Below are positions 33,419-44,264 of a stretch of DNA of 50,898 bases, in pieces; position 1 is the first letter of the stretch; the number at the start of each line of letters is the position of its first letter. Below the pieces are notes generated by a model, which had not been told where the DNA came from, did not search any database, and worked only from the letters and a program-made list of their open reading frames with translations. The stretch covers positions 1-50,898 of the forward strand of contig JAYMGJ010000316.1 of the NCBI GenBank assembly GCA_037178675.1, in the 5' to 3' direction. The DNA comes from Scleroderma bovista. Lineage: Eukaryota; Basidiomycota; Agaricomycetes; Boletales; Sclerodermataceae. The translations under genes and the position numbers were made by a program.

Positions 33419-34768
33419 CTCTGCAGCAGCGGGAGTCACGGCCTTGGCAGCGCGGGCCTTGGCCTTAGAGCTCTTGGAGGTGGACTTTGGACAGTCCCTG
33501 GCCATGTGGCCTGGCTGTCCGCAGAACATGCAGAGCTTGTCCTTGATGCGCCGCTGGCGCTCTTCCTCGGTCAACTTGCCATCCTTTCCAAGATGGGCAG
33601 GGGTTTCGGAGGAGGCGGGTTTGGCGCTGGAGGAGCTCTTCGACTTGTCGGAGCTCTTGTTCTTGTTGTCCTTCTCCTTGGTTTTACCCTTGGAGTCGGA
33701 CGAGGCGGAGGAGGTGCCTTTGGAGGCGCAGTTGGACGACGAGGAGGTGGAGGTCTTGCTTTGGCGCGCAACTTCAGATTTGCGCTCCCAGTACCTGGCG
33801 TCGATGGTCTGCGCAAGAGTGCGATAACCATCAAGGGTGCGGGGCTTGCCAACGCGAGAGATTTCGTCCTTGATGCGGTCAGGGAGACCGCTGTAGAAAA
33901 TGTGGCGGAGGGCGCCATCACCGTAGCTGTGGACTTGGCCAGCGAGGCGGTTGAACTCAACCACGTACTTGTTGATCTTTTGTCCTTCTTTCATGGACAG
34001 GTTGTCCAACTGATGTTCGGCGTCTCCGACAGGATCGTGCGGGCCGAAGTTGGACTTCAGTTCGGAGACGAACTGGGCGTAGTTGTCCATCCATAGTGGA
34101 CGGGCGCGTGGGTTGGCGGAGTTGAGTAGGTCCAGTTCGAACCACTCAAGGGCCATGCCCTTTAGGTAAGACTGTGCAAAGGTGACCCTTGCGCGGTCGG
34201 AGGTGAAAGCCTTGGGGCGATCCTGAAAGTTCAGTTTGCACTGAACAAGGAAAGCGCGGAGTTTGCGCGGATCGGTTCCGTCGAACGTGTCAGGTTTGCG
34301 GACTTTGGTGCGACCGGAAGAGGAGTCGCGGTCGGCAGATGCCGTAGCGACCTTGGTCAGTGCTTGGACCGCTTGTGCAAACAGCAGCAATGGGTCCGGG
34401 GTCGGAGTTGAAGCGGAAGGGGTAGGGGAGTCTGGTAGCGGGATGTCTGGCGGGTTGGGGGACAGCGGGTTACTACCTCCGCCATCACCGCCATCATTAC
34501 CAGGGTAGCCGTTGCCGTAGATGTCCAAGACGTTGTCGAAACGACGTGTGGAGTAAACTCCAGAGTCGTTGGGGCGGTGGGCAGCAGGGGTCGGAGTAGT
34601 TGGGTCGGGGGCGGGGCCCCCAGGTGGAGTATTGCGATTGGAGAAGGAGAGGAACTCTCCTTCTTCGACCAAATCGTTGCGGGAAGTAGGGGGCGCATTG
34701 AGCGCCTCTTGGCGCTCTTCGAGCACACGAGACTGAGCACGGGTAGTGATTATTGATCGACTAGTCAT
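33407..34768 (-). CDS. Ty3 Gag with CCHC zinc knuckle
   Basis: 453 residues starting MTSRSIITTRAQSR, 47 bases inside the 5' LTR border. The capsid-type core contains FDGTDPRKLRAFLVQCKLNF and the retrotransposon-gag signature ALEWFE. The nucleocapsid knuckle CMFCGQPGHMARDC (C-x2-C-x4-H-x4-C) lies at about 413-426, after a long Ser/Lys stretch. It ends in a Lys/Ala-rich tail, and its stop overlaps the frameshift heptamer. Confidence 0.95.
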   Translation of the reverse strand: MTSRSIITTRAQSRVLEERQEALNAPPTSRNDLVEEGEFLSFSNRNTPPGGPAPDPTTPTPAAHRPNDSGVYSTRRFDNVLDIYGNGYPGNDGGDGGGSNPLSPNPPDIPLPDSPTPSASTPTPDPLLLFAQAVQALTKVATASADRDSSSGRTKVRKPDTFDGTDPRKLRAFLVQCKLNFQDRPKAFTSDRARVTFAQSYLKGMALEWFELDLLNSANPRARPLWMDNYAQFVSELKSNFGPHDPVGDAEHQLDNLSMKEGQKINKYVVEFNRLAGQVHSYGDGALRHIFYSGLPDRIKDEISRVGKPRTLDGYRTLAQTIDARYWERKSEVARQSKTSTSSSSNCASKGTSSASSDSKGKTKEKDNKNKSSDKSKSSSSAKPASSETPAHLGKDGKLTEEERQRRIKDKLCMFCGQPGHMARDCPKSTSKSSKAKARAAKAVTPAAAESKN

Positions 34769-34814
34769 GGTTGAGAAGTAATTAGCAGGTGTGCAAGAGT
34801 GAGTTCGAATATAC

Positions 34815-35496
34815 TGTTAGAACCGTTTCCTCCGACGAACTCCGACGCAAGCAGAGTTAAGTACGAAGGGTTGTTGACGACAGGCGGAGGAGATGCGGAA
34901 GGGTTTGAGGACTTGGCTTCAGCGTATGTGCTGCGCCCTTGCGATACCTGCGTCCTTGTATTTCGGAGGACTAAGGGACAGAGAGACGGAGGTCCGACGA
35001 AGGTCGGAGTTGCCAGAAGGCAGAGGAGAACAGAGGAGAGTTCGCAGGAGGTATTCAAGCTGATATTCGAACTGAGGGACAATCCCCTCAGCGTGCAGAG
35101 TACTTATACTTTACATTGGGAATGTACAGTAACCGAGAAGCAGAGGGAAACATAGCGGAGACGTAGGTAAGAGTCTGTGGATGACAAACGGATGAGTAAC
35201 ATACACGGAACGGAGATCAGTGATAAGCGCAACGGATCAAAAGGTTAACGGATCACAGCTATGAGTAATCATATCTTAATCTAAAACGGGAACAAAGGAA
35301 ACAGGAACAGAGACGGAACGGAAGCATACGATAACCGGAGGCATAGGCGCGGAACTATATACCAAAAGGAGACGGAGCGTCAATAGTCGGAGCGGAGATG
35401 GATACATAGCGTCGGAGGTGTGCGATTATGATCGGACTTGAGTTTACAACAGACTAGAGGCCTTGCGGAGTCACGAGGCGTCACGCGGTCGTGACA
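34815..35496 (-). repeat. Ty3 5' LTR (682 bp)
   Basis: On the element strand it runs TGTCACGACC to GGTTCTAACA and carries the promoter for gag-pol. Its length is identical to the 3' LTR, with no indels between them. Confidence 0.93.
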
Positions 35497-35960
35497 CATC
35501 ATCATCAATGCTAGTCATTTTGGTTGTTTCCATTGTTAGTGATTGTCTGTTGATGATGTCCTGGGCATTGGGTACGCTGGTGATGGTGGTGGCAGTCACC
35601 ATCACATCATTGACAATGGTGGTCATTGGACTTGTGATGGTCATTGTCATTGTCATCAACGCTGGTAGGGTTGTTTGTTGGTAATGGCCTGAGCATTGAA
35701 CATGCTGGTCATCAGATTAGTGGTGGTGGTGGTGGCGGTCGTTGTCATTGTCAGTGGTTGTCTGTTGGTGGCAGCCTGTGTATTAAAGGTGGTGCCAGGT
35801 GTTGATGTCAACGGTTGATAGTAGGGGCAGTGGTTCAGACTTGGTTTAGGGTGAGGTAGTGGCTGTTGACGATTGATGATGATTGTGGTTGTCATCATTG
35901 TCCTGGTGGTGGTGGTGGTGGTCGAGTTCAATGTGTCGACATGTCATCATCATTCATTGA
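35497..35960 (+). repeat. Continuation of the duplicated NLR2 flank; GTG/CAT-rich low complexity
   Basis: It resumes the sequence interrupted by the Ty3 element and matches 50725-50898. Runs such as TGGTGGTGGTGGTGG and CATTGTCATTGTCAT dominate. Frames here are low-complexity Thr/Met/Ile strings and are not genes. 35961-36537 contains nothing I can identify. Confidence 0.75.
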
Positions 35961-36537
35961 TGGTGAAGATGGCACGAGCACTCGACTCAACCTGAGTCAA
36001 AGGGATGCAGCTCTCTGAAGAGAATTAACAGTGGAAATTAAGATACAGGGACTTATGTGTCATCTGGGACATCCACACATCCTGCAAAGCATCTCTACAG
36101 AATTGTGTGTCAATGGTGATGCAGACACCTCAGGCACTACTTTTCGGTAGCAATAGAGGTCTAGTAGATAGGGTTTTTTTACCGTAAAGAAGTGGTCTCA
36201 GAGACCAACCATCCGCCCCGGCAACTCCTGAATTGTTTGTAATACATTCCCACCCCTGCCTGTTATCTCCATGCACCCTCCACAGCCCCTTCCAGCCATC
36301 CATTGACAGTGCACTTGCCCTCTTGAAACCCTCCAGCTGCCATCTCTCTCCTCTTCAGAGCGTTCCCGATGCTGTTTGGCATCTCCTGTTTGGTTGATGG
36401 TCACCACCGTGGAAACCATTGATTACCTATGGTGTGCTTACCTTCCCTCAATTTTCCATGACCCCCAAGCCAAGTTCTGGTATGCGGGCAGCCCTCCCTA
36501 GCACAACAAAGGGATTGGGCTACCATTTTGCTTCTCC

Positions 36538-37205
36538 TTGAAAAAAAAGAACCTGCAGAAGACTCAAACCTTTGTTTCTTTTCCAGGTCAAGCCCACAAG
36601 TGCCAGCGCCTCCTTGACCGCCTTGACGATCTCTTTAATCACAAGACAACATGTGAATCCCCTGAATGTGAAGTGAGTCTAGATGCTCCTCCCAAGAGCT
36701 TCACTCTGGAAACGGAAACAATTGGGAATATGGATGTGGAAGAGACCAACAACAAAGAACGCACTGAGCACCCTCCTCCTCTGCAATGGCTCACCTTGAC
36801 CACCTTTTTAGCAGCTGAAAGTTGCTCATCCCAACCATAGTTCGTCCTCACTTAGAATACCTTAGTGAGACACTTGGAAAGCTGCTTACTGGGCATGCTT
36901 CCTCACTTTCCACCTGCTTGCAAGATTGTGACAAATGGTCCACCAAAATCACTTGTCTATATTTTGATTGTAAGTTCCTACTATTCCCTGTGAATGCTGG
37001 CACGGTACTAAATATTCTTTAGCATTTTCGTCTGTCACAGTTTGGCACTGCCAGTGTGTCACGCTTCCCCAGCTACTCGTTTGCAATGGCTTGTTCCCCA
37101 CTGCTCCATTCCAACCTCACATGGTGGTATCCATCGAACTGCTGGCCTTCTACCGTGCGCTTTTTGAGCGCTCATGTGATGCAGTCAATTCTCTGGCTTC
37201 CGCTG
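36538..37205 (+). pseudogene. Fragment of a KDZ-transposase-associated cysteine-cluster (CxC) gene
   Basis: Exon pieces read KCQRLLDRLDDLF, LLIPTIVRPHLEYLSETLGK, then a C-x3-C region with ITCLYFD. After an intron starting GTAAGTTCC near 36970 comes WHCQCVTLPQLLVCNGLFPT, with MVVSIELLAFYRALFERSC after it. This matches the N-terminal cysteine-cluster part that precedes KDZ (Kyakuja-Dileera-Zisupton) transposases in basidiomycetes. It is cut off at LASA near 37205 by unrelated sequence, and a stop separates the first two pieces, so it is a dead fragment. No KDZ catalytic core is present. Confidence 0.65.
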
Positions 37206-37289
37206 TAGAGACACCCGGGTCTCTAGGCGCACAGCTCCCTAGCTGTCACACCCTAAGCCCTGCGAGAGACCCACCTAGACGCGCCCCCG

Positions 37290-38050
37290 CAGTAAGGCAC
37301 ACCCCCTGATCGCATCACATCCGACCCACATACTAGCCTGTCCGCTCGCATCTGTTCGATCGCATCACACCCGACTCACTCGCTCGCTCGCGCGAGTGCA
37401 TCCGTGGCTGCTGCGCGCACGATCACTCGCACGAGTGTAGTCGCGACTCATCTTGCATCGCACTCGATCACGTCGCGTCCAACCCGCTCACGTTCTCTGC
37501 ATCACACCCGACTCACTCGCTCGCTCGCGTGAGTGCATCCATGGCTGCTGCGCGCCCAATCACTCACACGGGTGTAGTCGTGACTCGTCTCGCATCACAC
37601 TTGATCACGTCACGTCCAACCCGCTCGCGTTCTCTCTTGTGCGAGTGTATCCGCGGCTGCTGTGCGCCTGATCACTCGCACGGGTGTAGCCACGACTCGA
37701 CTCACAGACCACCCGATCACATCCCGTCCAACCCGCTCACATTCTCTCTCGTGCGAGTGTATCCGCGGCTGCTGTGCGCCCAATCGTTCGCACGGGTGTA
37801 GCCATGACTCGACTCACAGACCACCCGATTGCATCCCGTCCGACCCGCATGCTCGCCCATCCACTTGCATCTGTTCGATCGCGTCACACCCGACTTGCTC
37901 GCTCGTGCGAGTGCATCCGTGGCTGCTGTGTGCCCGATCACTCGCACGGGTGAAATCGCGACTCAATGCACAGACCACCCGAACGCTTGCCCAAGCTCAA
38001 GTAGGACCCGACTCGACCACCCTCGCTCACTCGCACGCAAACGCAACCAC
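37290..38050 (+). repeat. CpG-rich satellite array, plus orientation
   Basis: Units contain GTGGCTGCTGTGCGCCCGAT and CACTCGCACGGGTGTAG-type sequence. The GTGGCTGCTG anchor recurs at 37404, 37541, 37653, 37765 and 37919, giving spacings of 112-154. It is related to the 136-bp satellite at 42830-43640 and inverted relative to 38727-39290. All frames through it are repeat artefacts. Confidence 0.8.
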
Positions 38051-38054
38051 CCGC

Positions 38055-38726
38055 TGTAGGAGGTTAGTTCCGGAAGGGTGCAAAACAGGTCCGCCCAAGG
38101 GAACTGGGTCTGGCTCAAACTGGTAGAGTCGGAAAAGCGAAGGAAGGTGCACAGAGCACTCGGACTAGCAAGGAGTGGGGTGTGACGAGCAGCGCAGTGG
38201 AAAAGAGAGTGGACGAGAGAGCGCGAGGTGTGCTCTGGTCAAAAGCCTAGAGAGTTCCCTAGAGAGCGGAGGAGAGACGTATGCGAAAGTGAGGGACACA
38301 CGGCGAAAGACGAAACGATACGACGAAACGAGCGAATACGATAAAATGCGACGATGAGACCTTGAACAAACTGAAACCTCACGTAGAAGCTGGGGCTCTT
38401 ACTCTGCTATGAGGGGGAGAAAAAAGAGTGTTGTGTTCTTCCAGGGTAAGGTATATGTGGCCCTAGGACCAATGTACGGAACATAAGGGTCAGGAAACAC
38501 TGTAGCACTCCAAGTGTGTCTAAGCGGTAACTCTAGTCTAAATAAGGGAAATGGTGCACACTCTGGCACTATCTGACATAACGAAAAGGGTCCACAACCG
38601 AGTAACAGGCACCCGAGCATCAACAGATGACATAAAGAAGTGGGAAACTCTAACAAGGGAGATGGGCGCGAAGACGTACCCATGACGCGAAGTGTACAAA
38701 AGAGGGAGGACCGGAACAGCTTAACA
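38055..38726 (-). repeat. LTR (672 bp), minus orientation, same family as 43650-44263
   Basis: On the minus strand it starts TGTTAAGC and ends AACCTCCTACA. Shared blocks with 43650-44263 include TTTCCCTTATT, CCTGACCCTT, CCACATATACCTTACCC against CCACTTATACCATTCCC, and the end CCTACAG. It sits exactly between satellite arrays of opposite orientation. Confidence 0.6.
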
Positions 38727-39290
38727 GGGTCGCGGGTGGTTGCGTTTGCATGTGAGTGAGCGAGGGTGGTCGAGTCGGGTCCTACTTGAGCTTGGGCGAG
38801 CGTTCAGGTGGTCTGTGCATTGAGTCGCGATTTCACCCGTGCGAGTGATCGGGTGCACAGCAGCCACGGATGCACTCGCACGAGCGAGCAAGTCGGGTGT
38901 GACGCGATCGAACAGATGCGAGTGGACGGGCGAGCATGTGGGTCGGACGGGATGCGATCGGGTGGTCTGCGAGTCAAGTCGTGGCTACACCCGTGCGAGC
39001 GATTGGGCGCACAGCAGCCGCGGATACACTCGCACGAGAGAGAATGCGAGCGGGTTGGACGTGACGTGATCGAGTGCGATGCGAGACGAGTCGCGACTAC
39101 ACCCGTGCGAGTGATCGGGCACGCAGCAGCCACGGATGCACTTGCGCGAGCAAGCAAGCGAGTCAGGTGTGATGCGATCGAACAGATGTGAGTGGGCGGG
39201 CGAGCATGCGGGTCGGACGGGATGCGATCGGGTGATCTGCGAGTCAAGTTGTGGCTACACCCGTGCGAGCGATCAGGCGCACAACAGGCG
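38727..39290 (-). repeat. Satellite array, minus orientation (inverted partner)
   Basis: Near-exact reverse complement of the end of 37290-38050 for about 250 bases (for example GGTTGCGTTTGCATGTGAGTG against its complement) and similar beyond. Together with the intervening LTR it forms a 2-kb inverted structure. Confidence 0.8.
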
Positions 39291-39536
39291 CAGATTGTGC
39301 GGGAATAGAAGGTCTGGCAGATGCAGAGGGTTGTTTAGACATTTCTTTTTACTCGATATGTTCTTGTGTTCTTGTCTGTGCTTCAGTACGAAGCAGGGCT
39401 CATAACCTGATAAAAGGGCTAGGTGCACAGCAAAGCTAGACAGAACAAATAATCTCAGTTTCGTGTTGGACGAAGACTATGTAGCTAACCTAGACAGAAC
39501 AAATAATCTAAATGAATCAATACTATGGTCATAGGT

Positions 39537-39690
39537 AGCTGGGGTCCCTCATATCGTTCGCTGAGCTTTGTCCAGGCTTCAGCAGATGTTGACGTGTACA
39601 AGACGCCACTAAGAGGTTCATCCTTCAAGGTAAGGATGATCTGTGCTCGTGCTTCCTTGTCTTTTGTTAACCATTCTGTGGACTCATCAG
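39537..39690 (-). pseudogene. Inverted Ty1/copia gag fragment
   Basis: Minus-strand reading gives STEWLTKDKEARAQIILTL and then KDEPLSGVLYTSTSAEAWTK plus LSERYEG, a typical copia Gag (UBN2-like) segment. It abuts the plus-strand copia ORF that starts at about 39696, so two gag segments are joined head to head. Confidence 0.8.
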
Positions 39691-39695
39691 GGTGA

Positions 39696-42600
39696 GTGCT
39701 CGGGTCCGGTTTGGCTTCGCTCCCATTAACTATCCCCCAGAGACCACGAATGTCGCTTGGACAGCCTCTCGAAGACTCACTTATTGCCGTAGCAATGATT
39801 CTGTCCCTACCAGCGTCCTACTCTACTCTCTCCACCATTCTCATGTCCTCGGGCGACAAGTTAACTGTCGAATCCGTGATTGCACAAGTCCTCATTGAGG
39901 AAAAGGCTCGAAAAGGACCTAGCCAAACGGCACTTGCAGCAAAGACGACCCAACCTAAAGGGAAGTCAAAGACGAGGGATGGAAAGAAGAAAAAGCAGAA
40001 GAAATGTGCTTACGCACCGTGTAAAAAGAGTGGTCACACGGAGGATGAATGTTGGAAGAAAAAGGCTGACGAAGCAGCCAAGGGCACGGAGAGCGGTAAT
40101 AAAGAAAAGCCTAAGGAGAAGGAAAGAACCGAGTTAGCGGCGCGGTTCACACAGGTCAACTCAAATGACTCACCTCTCCAACTCTTCGTTGCAAAGAGAT
40201 CGAAGGCATCCCTTAGTACCCACGAATGGATTATCGACTCAGGTGCATCAGCACACATGAGCTGCCATCGAAACTGGTTCAAAACGTACCATCCACTCTC
40301 GCCTCCACGACGTGTTGTCATTGGCAATGGCAACAGCATCTTTGCAATAGGAATAGGCCGCATTGGGCTTGACCTCGATGTGGGCAATGGCCAAACGAGA
40401 TACACAGTCCTAACAGATGTATATCACGTCCCTGAGCTCGACGGCAACCTGATGTCCGTCTCATATCTCGCTAGCAGGAACCTTCACATTCTTTTTGGCC
40501 ATGACTCTTGCACCATCCTTGCTGACGACGAGACAGTTGCAATTGGACACAAGTGGGATTCACTGTACATCCTCGCAGCCACCTTGACCCTCAATGACCA
40601 AACAGCATATATCGTACATGGCCCTTTGCCATTCCTCAATCCATCCATCCCACTCGCAGCTCTGGGAACACGGACAACTTCATCCTGCGCCAGCCTTGAG
40701 ACTTGGCACCACCGCCTCGCACATATTAATATTGATTCCATCCTGAGACTGGATAGGAAGGAAATGGTCAGCGGGATGACAATAACTGGTGAGAGAACTC
40801 ACGACGGCGACCTCTGCAAACCCTGCCTCAAGGGGAAGCAGCATCGCAACCCCATCCCAGACAAGTCGAACATCGAAAGCCCTCGGGTCCTCTACAGGAC
40901 CTACTCGGACGTTTGCGGCCCCATGGAAACGACGGCACGCACTGGTCACCGCTACTTTGTCACCTATATCGATGCCCATTCTCATCACCTCATAGTCAAA
41001 CTCATTAAAACAAAAGATGAAGTGTTCAAACTTACGAAGGAATACTTTGAACGGGCTGAGGCTGAGACAGGCGAGCGCGCGAATTACCTTCGCAGCGATG
41101 GAGGTGGCGAGTACAGCTCATATGCATTCCAAGACTACCTAAAGTCGAAGGGGATCCACCACGAACTGACGAACGCCTATACTCCACAGGAGAATGGCAT
41201 TGCAGAGTGGATGAACCGTACGTTGATTGAATCAGCGCATGCGATGCTAAGTGATGCGGGCTTACCTAACTCGTACTGGGGGGATGCAATCCTCTACGCA
41301 GCACATATCTTGAATTGCGTCCCAACTCGTGCACTTGCAGGCAACATAACGCCACACGAAGCGTATACTGGCAATAAACCATCAGTCGGACACCTTCGCG
41401 TCTTTGGCTGTAAAGCGCATGTGCACGTACCCGTCGAGAAACGCCGTAAACTCGATGCTAAGTCGCTCGAGTGTGCCTTCCTAGGCTTCGCCGAAAATCG
41501 CAAGGCATATGTCTGCGTGCACCGCCCAAACGGCCAAATTTTTGAGTCCAGGGATGTGGTGTTCGATGAAGGCGACCCAGATGGCCCTAGCTGTGTCAGG
41601 ATCGATGAAAGTGACCTAAATGTCGACGAAATGGATGGGTCAAGCGATCAGAACACATCCGAAAGCGTTGAAACGACTGGGGACTTACCTGAGACAGAGG
41701 AGGAGGCCCCTGAGGCGAACGGAACTGCGGATGGCTTTCCCAGCGCATCCACAGTGCAAGGGCAGTCGGCGGATGGTGTCAGCGTTGTGCATGACCCATC
41801 CGATCGGTCAAAATCGTCCGCGCCGCGCGTTGAAGCCGAATCGAGCTGTTTCGACGGAAATCGTCGAAGTCCTGCAACAAATGTTAACGATCGGATCGAG
41901 AGACGCTTACCTGCTCCAATCCGACGCCCCAGCTTGCCAAGAGGACCTCCAACGCCCTATCCGCATCCGATCCCAGCACCAGAGGTGCGCAGGTCATCTC
42001 GACTGCGCAAGACGCCCACCAGGGACGACGATTCGCGTTTCTTCATCTCCAGCTATGGAAAGGCGCCCACAAATGCAAGGGATCAGCCTGATGGGAAGGT
42101 CAATGACGACTTACCTGCGTTGCTTGAGGATAACGATGAAGAGGATGGAGAGAGTGGAGAGGTGGAGTGTGAGAACGCATCCACACAAGACCAAACTGCC
42201 TACCGCGCGACTACAGCCGCAAGCGACGATGAGCCTACTACTTACTACGAAGCAATTAAACGTCCGGACGCAGACCTTTGGCTCACCGCTATGCTTGAAG
42301 AACTGAAAGTCTTCGAGAAGATCGGCCTGTACGAGGAAGTCGACTGCCCCCCTGATCGCAAGATTGTCGATTCAAAATGGGTATTTAAGGTCAAGCGTGG
42401 CCCTAATGGCGAGATAGACAAGTATAAGGCCCGTCTCGTCGCCAAGGGGTTCACGCAGGTCCAAGGCATCGACTACACCGACACGTTTGCACCTGTCACC
42501 AAGTTCTCGTCCATCCGCATGCTCCTCGCGTTAGCAGCGCATTACGACCTAGAGATACACCAAATGGATGTGAAATCTGCATTCCTAAATGGTGAACTAG

Positions 42601-42830
42601 AGGAAGAGATTTACCTCCGTCCTCCCCCTGGTTTCCGCGACAAGCCAGGCAAGGTCTGGCATCTCTGGCGTGCACTTTATGGGCTTAAGCAGGCTTCGAA
42701 GGCCTGGTACGACACGCTACGAAAAGTATTCGAGTCACTCGGATTCATGCATCTTCTATAAGGACGAGGATGGAATGCAAATCATTGTTGCTGTCTATGT
42801 GGATGATAAGGTCGCGACCCGCTCAGCCCT
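39696..42830 (+). pseudogene. Ty1/copia Gag-Pol, truncated in reverse transcriptase
   Basis: One long frame of 1021 residues. C-terminal gag (GDKLTVESVIAQVLIEE), zinc knuckle CAYAPCKKSGHTEDEC, protease IIDSGASAHMS, pre-integrase H-x4-H...CKPC site, integrase with YSDVCGP, LRSDGGGEY and PQENGIAEW, then reverse transcriptase with KARLVAKGFTQ, YTDTFAPVTKFSSIRMLLAL, HQMDVKSAFLNGELEEEIYL and ALYGLKQASKAWY. A frame slip before the stop at 42759-42761 puts YKDEDGM and the catalytic YVDD into another frame. Just after YVDDK the sequence passes into satellite. RNase H and the end of pol are absent, and the gag start is missing, so it is a dead element. Confidence 0.92.
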
Positions 42831-43640
42831 GTCAAGTGTGTCCGTAGCAGCAGTATGTTGGTCGCTAGCTGGAATGCAAGTATCGACCTGCGTTGTGACT
42901 CACACACCACCTGATCGCATCAAATCCAACCCGCTCAACCGCTCGAGCAACTGCGCATCTCCTCTCACACCTGTCTAAGTGGACCTGTGGCTGCTGTGCG
43001 CCCGACCACTCACGGGTGCAGTCGCGACTCGACTCACTCACCACCCGATCACATCGGATCCAACCTGCTCACCCACTCAAATGGCAGCACATCTCCTCTC
43101 GCACCCATGGAAGTGGACCTGTGGCTGCTGTGCGCCCAACCACTCACACGGGCATAGTCACAACTTGACTCGCTCACCACCTGATCGCATCAGATCCGAC
43201 CCACTCACCTGCTCGAACAACTGCGTGTCTCCTCTCACACCCATGTAAGTGGACCTGTGGCTGCTGTGTGCCCAACCACTCGCACGGGCATAGTCGTGAC
43301 TCGACTTGCTCACCACCCGATTGCATTGAATCCGACCCACTCACCCGCTTGAACGACTGCATGTCTCCTCTCGCACCCGTGTGGGTGGACCTGTGGCTGC
43401 TGTGCGCCCGACCACTCGCATGGGCATAGTTGTGACTTGACTTGCTCACCACCCGATTGCATTGAATCTGACCTGCTCACCTGCTCAAATGGCAGCACAT
43501 CTCCTCTCACACCCGCATAAGTGGACCCATGGCTGCTGTGCGCCCGACCACTCACATGGGCGCAGTTGCAACTTGACCTGTGCACCACCCGGCCATGTCT
43601 CACCCGGCTCGGCCTCTCACGTCTCACAGCAAGCCTATCC
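42830..43640 (+). repeat. 136-bp satellite array, five units
   Basis: The anchor GTGGACCTGTGGCTGCTG occurs at 42979, 43113, 43249, 43385 and 43521 (the last with GTGGACCCATGG), spacings 134, 136, 136 and 136. Units also share CACCACCCGAT and CTCCTCTCACACCC. It is more CpG-depleted than the related array at 37290-38050. Confidence 0.85.
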
Positions 43641-43649
43641 ATGAGCACA

Positions 43650-44263
43650 CATGTTGTGGGTACATACTGTCACCCGCCCCTCCTTGTTTGAGGCTCCCGC
43701 TTCTCTTATGACATTCCCTTGGCACTCAGATGCCTGTCACATATGTGTGGACCCTTTCCTTTACGTTTGTAGTGCCAAAGAGCACACCGCTTTCCCTTAT
43801 TAGGCTAGTACCGTCGCTTAGGCATGCTTCAAGCGCTTTAGTGTTTTTCTGACCCTTTGTTTTGTACATGGGGCCACTGCCCACTTATACCATTCCCAAG
43901 AACAGAATAGAACAGTCTTTTTCCCCCCAAAGGATTGAGCCTCTGCATCTAAGTGAGATTTTCTCTGTGACTTGTGCCCAGCCGTCATGTTCTGTTGTCT
44001 CTGTTCTCTTTCCTTTGATCCTTCCTGCTTCCTCTGAGTCTCTTCTCTCGCCCAGAGTGTTACTACTCTTCAGAAACATCCCCAGTCTTTACCCCAAGCA
44101 CGTTCGTCGCACTCTTTCATCACTGCACCTTTGCTTTCTCTACACTCTTCACTCAACCAAGTGCTCCAGGCACTCTATACCTTACCTTGACCTCTTAGTT
44201 TAGGCCAGACCAGGTTCCCTCAGGCAGACCCTATTCGTGCCCTTAAGAAACCTTACCCCTACA
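43650..44263 (+). repeat. LTR-like sequence abutting NLR3, plus orientation
   Basis: Homologous to 38055-38726 along most of its length and ending CCTTACCCCTACA at 44263. It contains CCCACTTATACC as a TATA-like element. The 5' border is unclear (candidates between about 43590 and 43668). It follows a satellite array in the same relative orientation as its relative at 38055-38726 does, so satellite plus LTR probably form the 3' part of one copia family. It replaces the 5' half of NLR3. Confidence 0.6.
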
Positions 44264-44264
44264 G

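Larger units (their letters stand above)
27418..35496 (-). mobile_element. Complete Ty3/Gypsy chromovirus (8.08 kb), minus orientation
   Basis: Two 682-bp LTRs with 10 differences flank gag, then pol, then a reverse-oriented extra ORF. The domain order protease, reverse transcriptase, RNase H, integrase, chromodomain identifies a Metaviridae chromovirus. The target duplication is CATCG (27413-27417) and CATCA (35497-35501). The empty site is visible in the paralogous segment near 50720-50740. gag and pol are uninterrupted, so the element may be autonomous. I see no standard tRNA primer-binding site after the 5' LTR, where GTATATTCGAACTC follows directly, so priming may be non-canonical. Confidence 0.93.

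Noticed and set aside
35463..35931. Thr/Met-rich and Val/Met-rich frames near the Ty3 right flank
   Set aside because: They are direct translations of GTG/CAT and TGG low-complexity DNA and are present in the duplicated flank with different frames.
37290..43640. Regularly spaced repeats that could be mistaken for a CRISPR array
   Set aside because: Unit length is 112-154 bases with no short identical repeats separated by unique spacers, and the organism is a fungus. It is satellite DNA.
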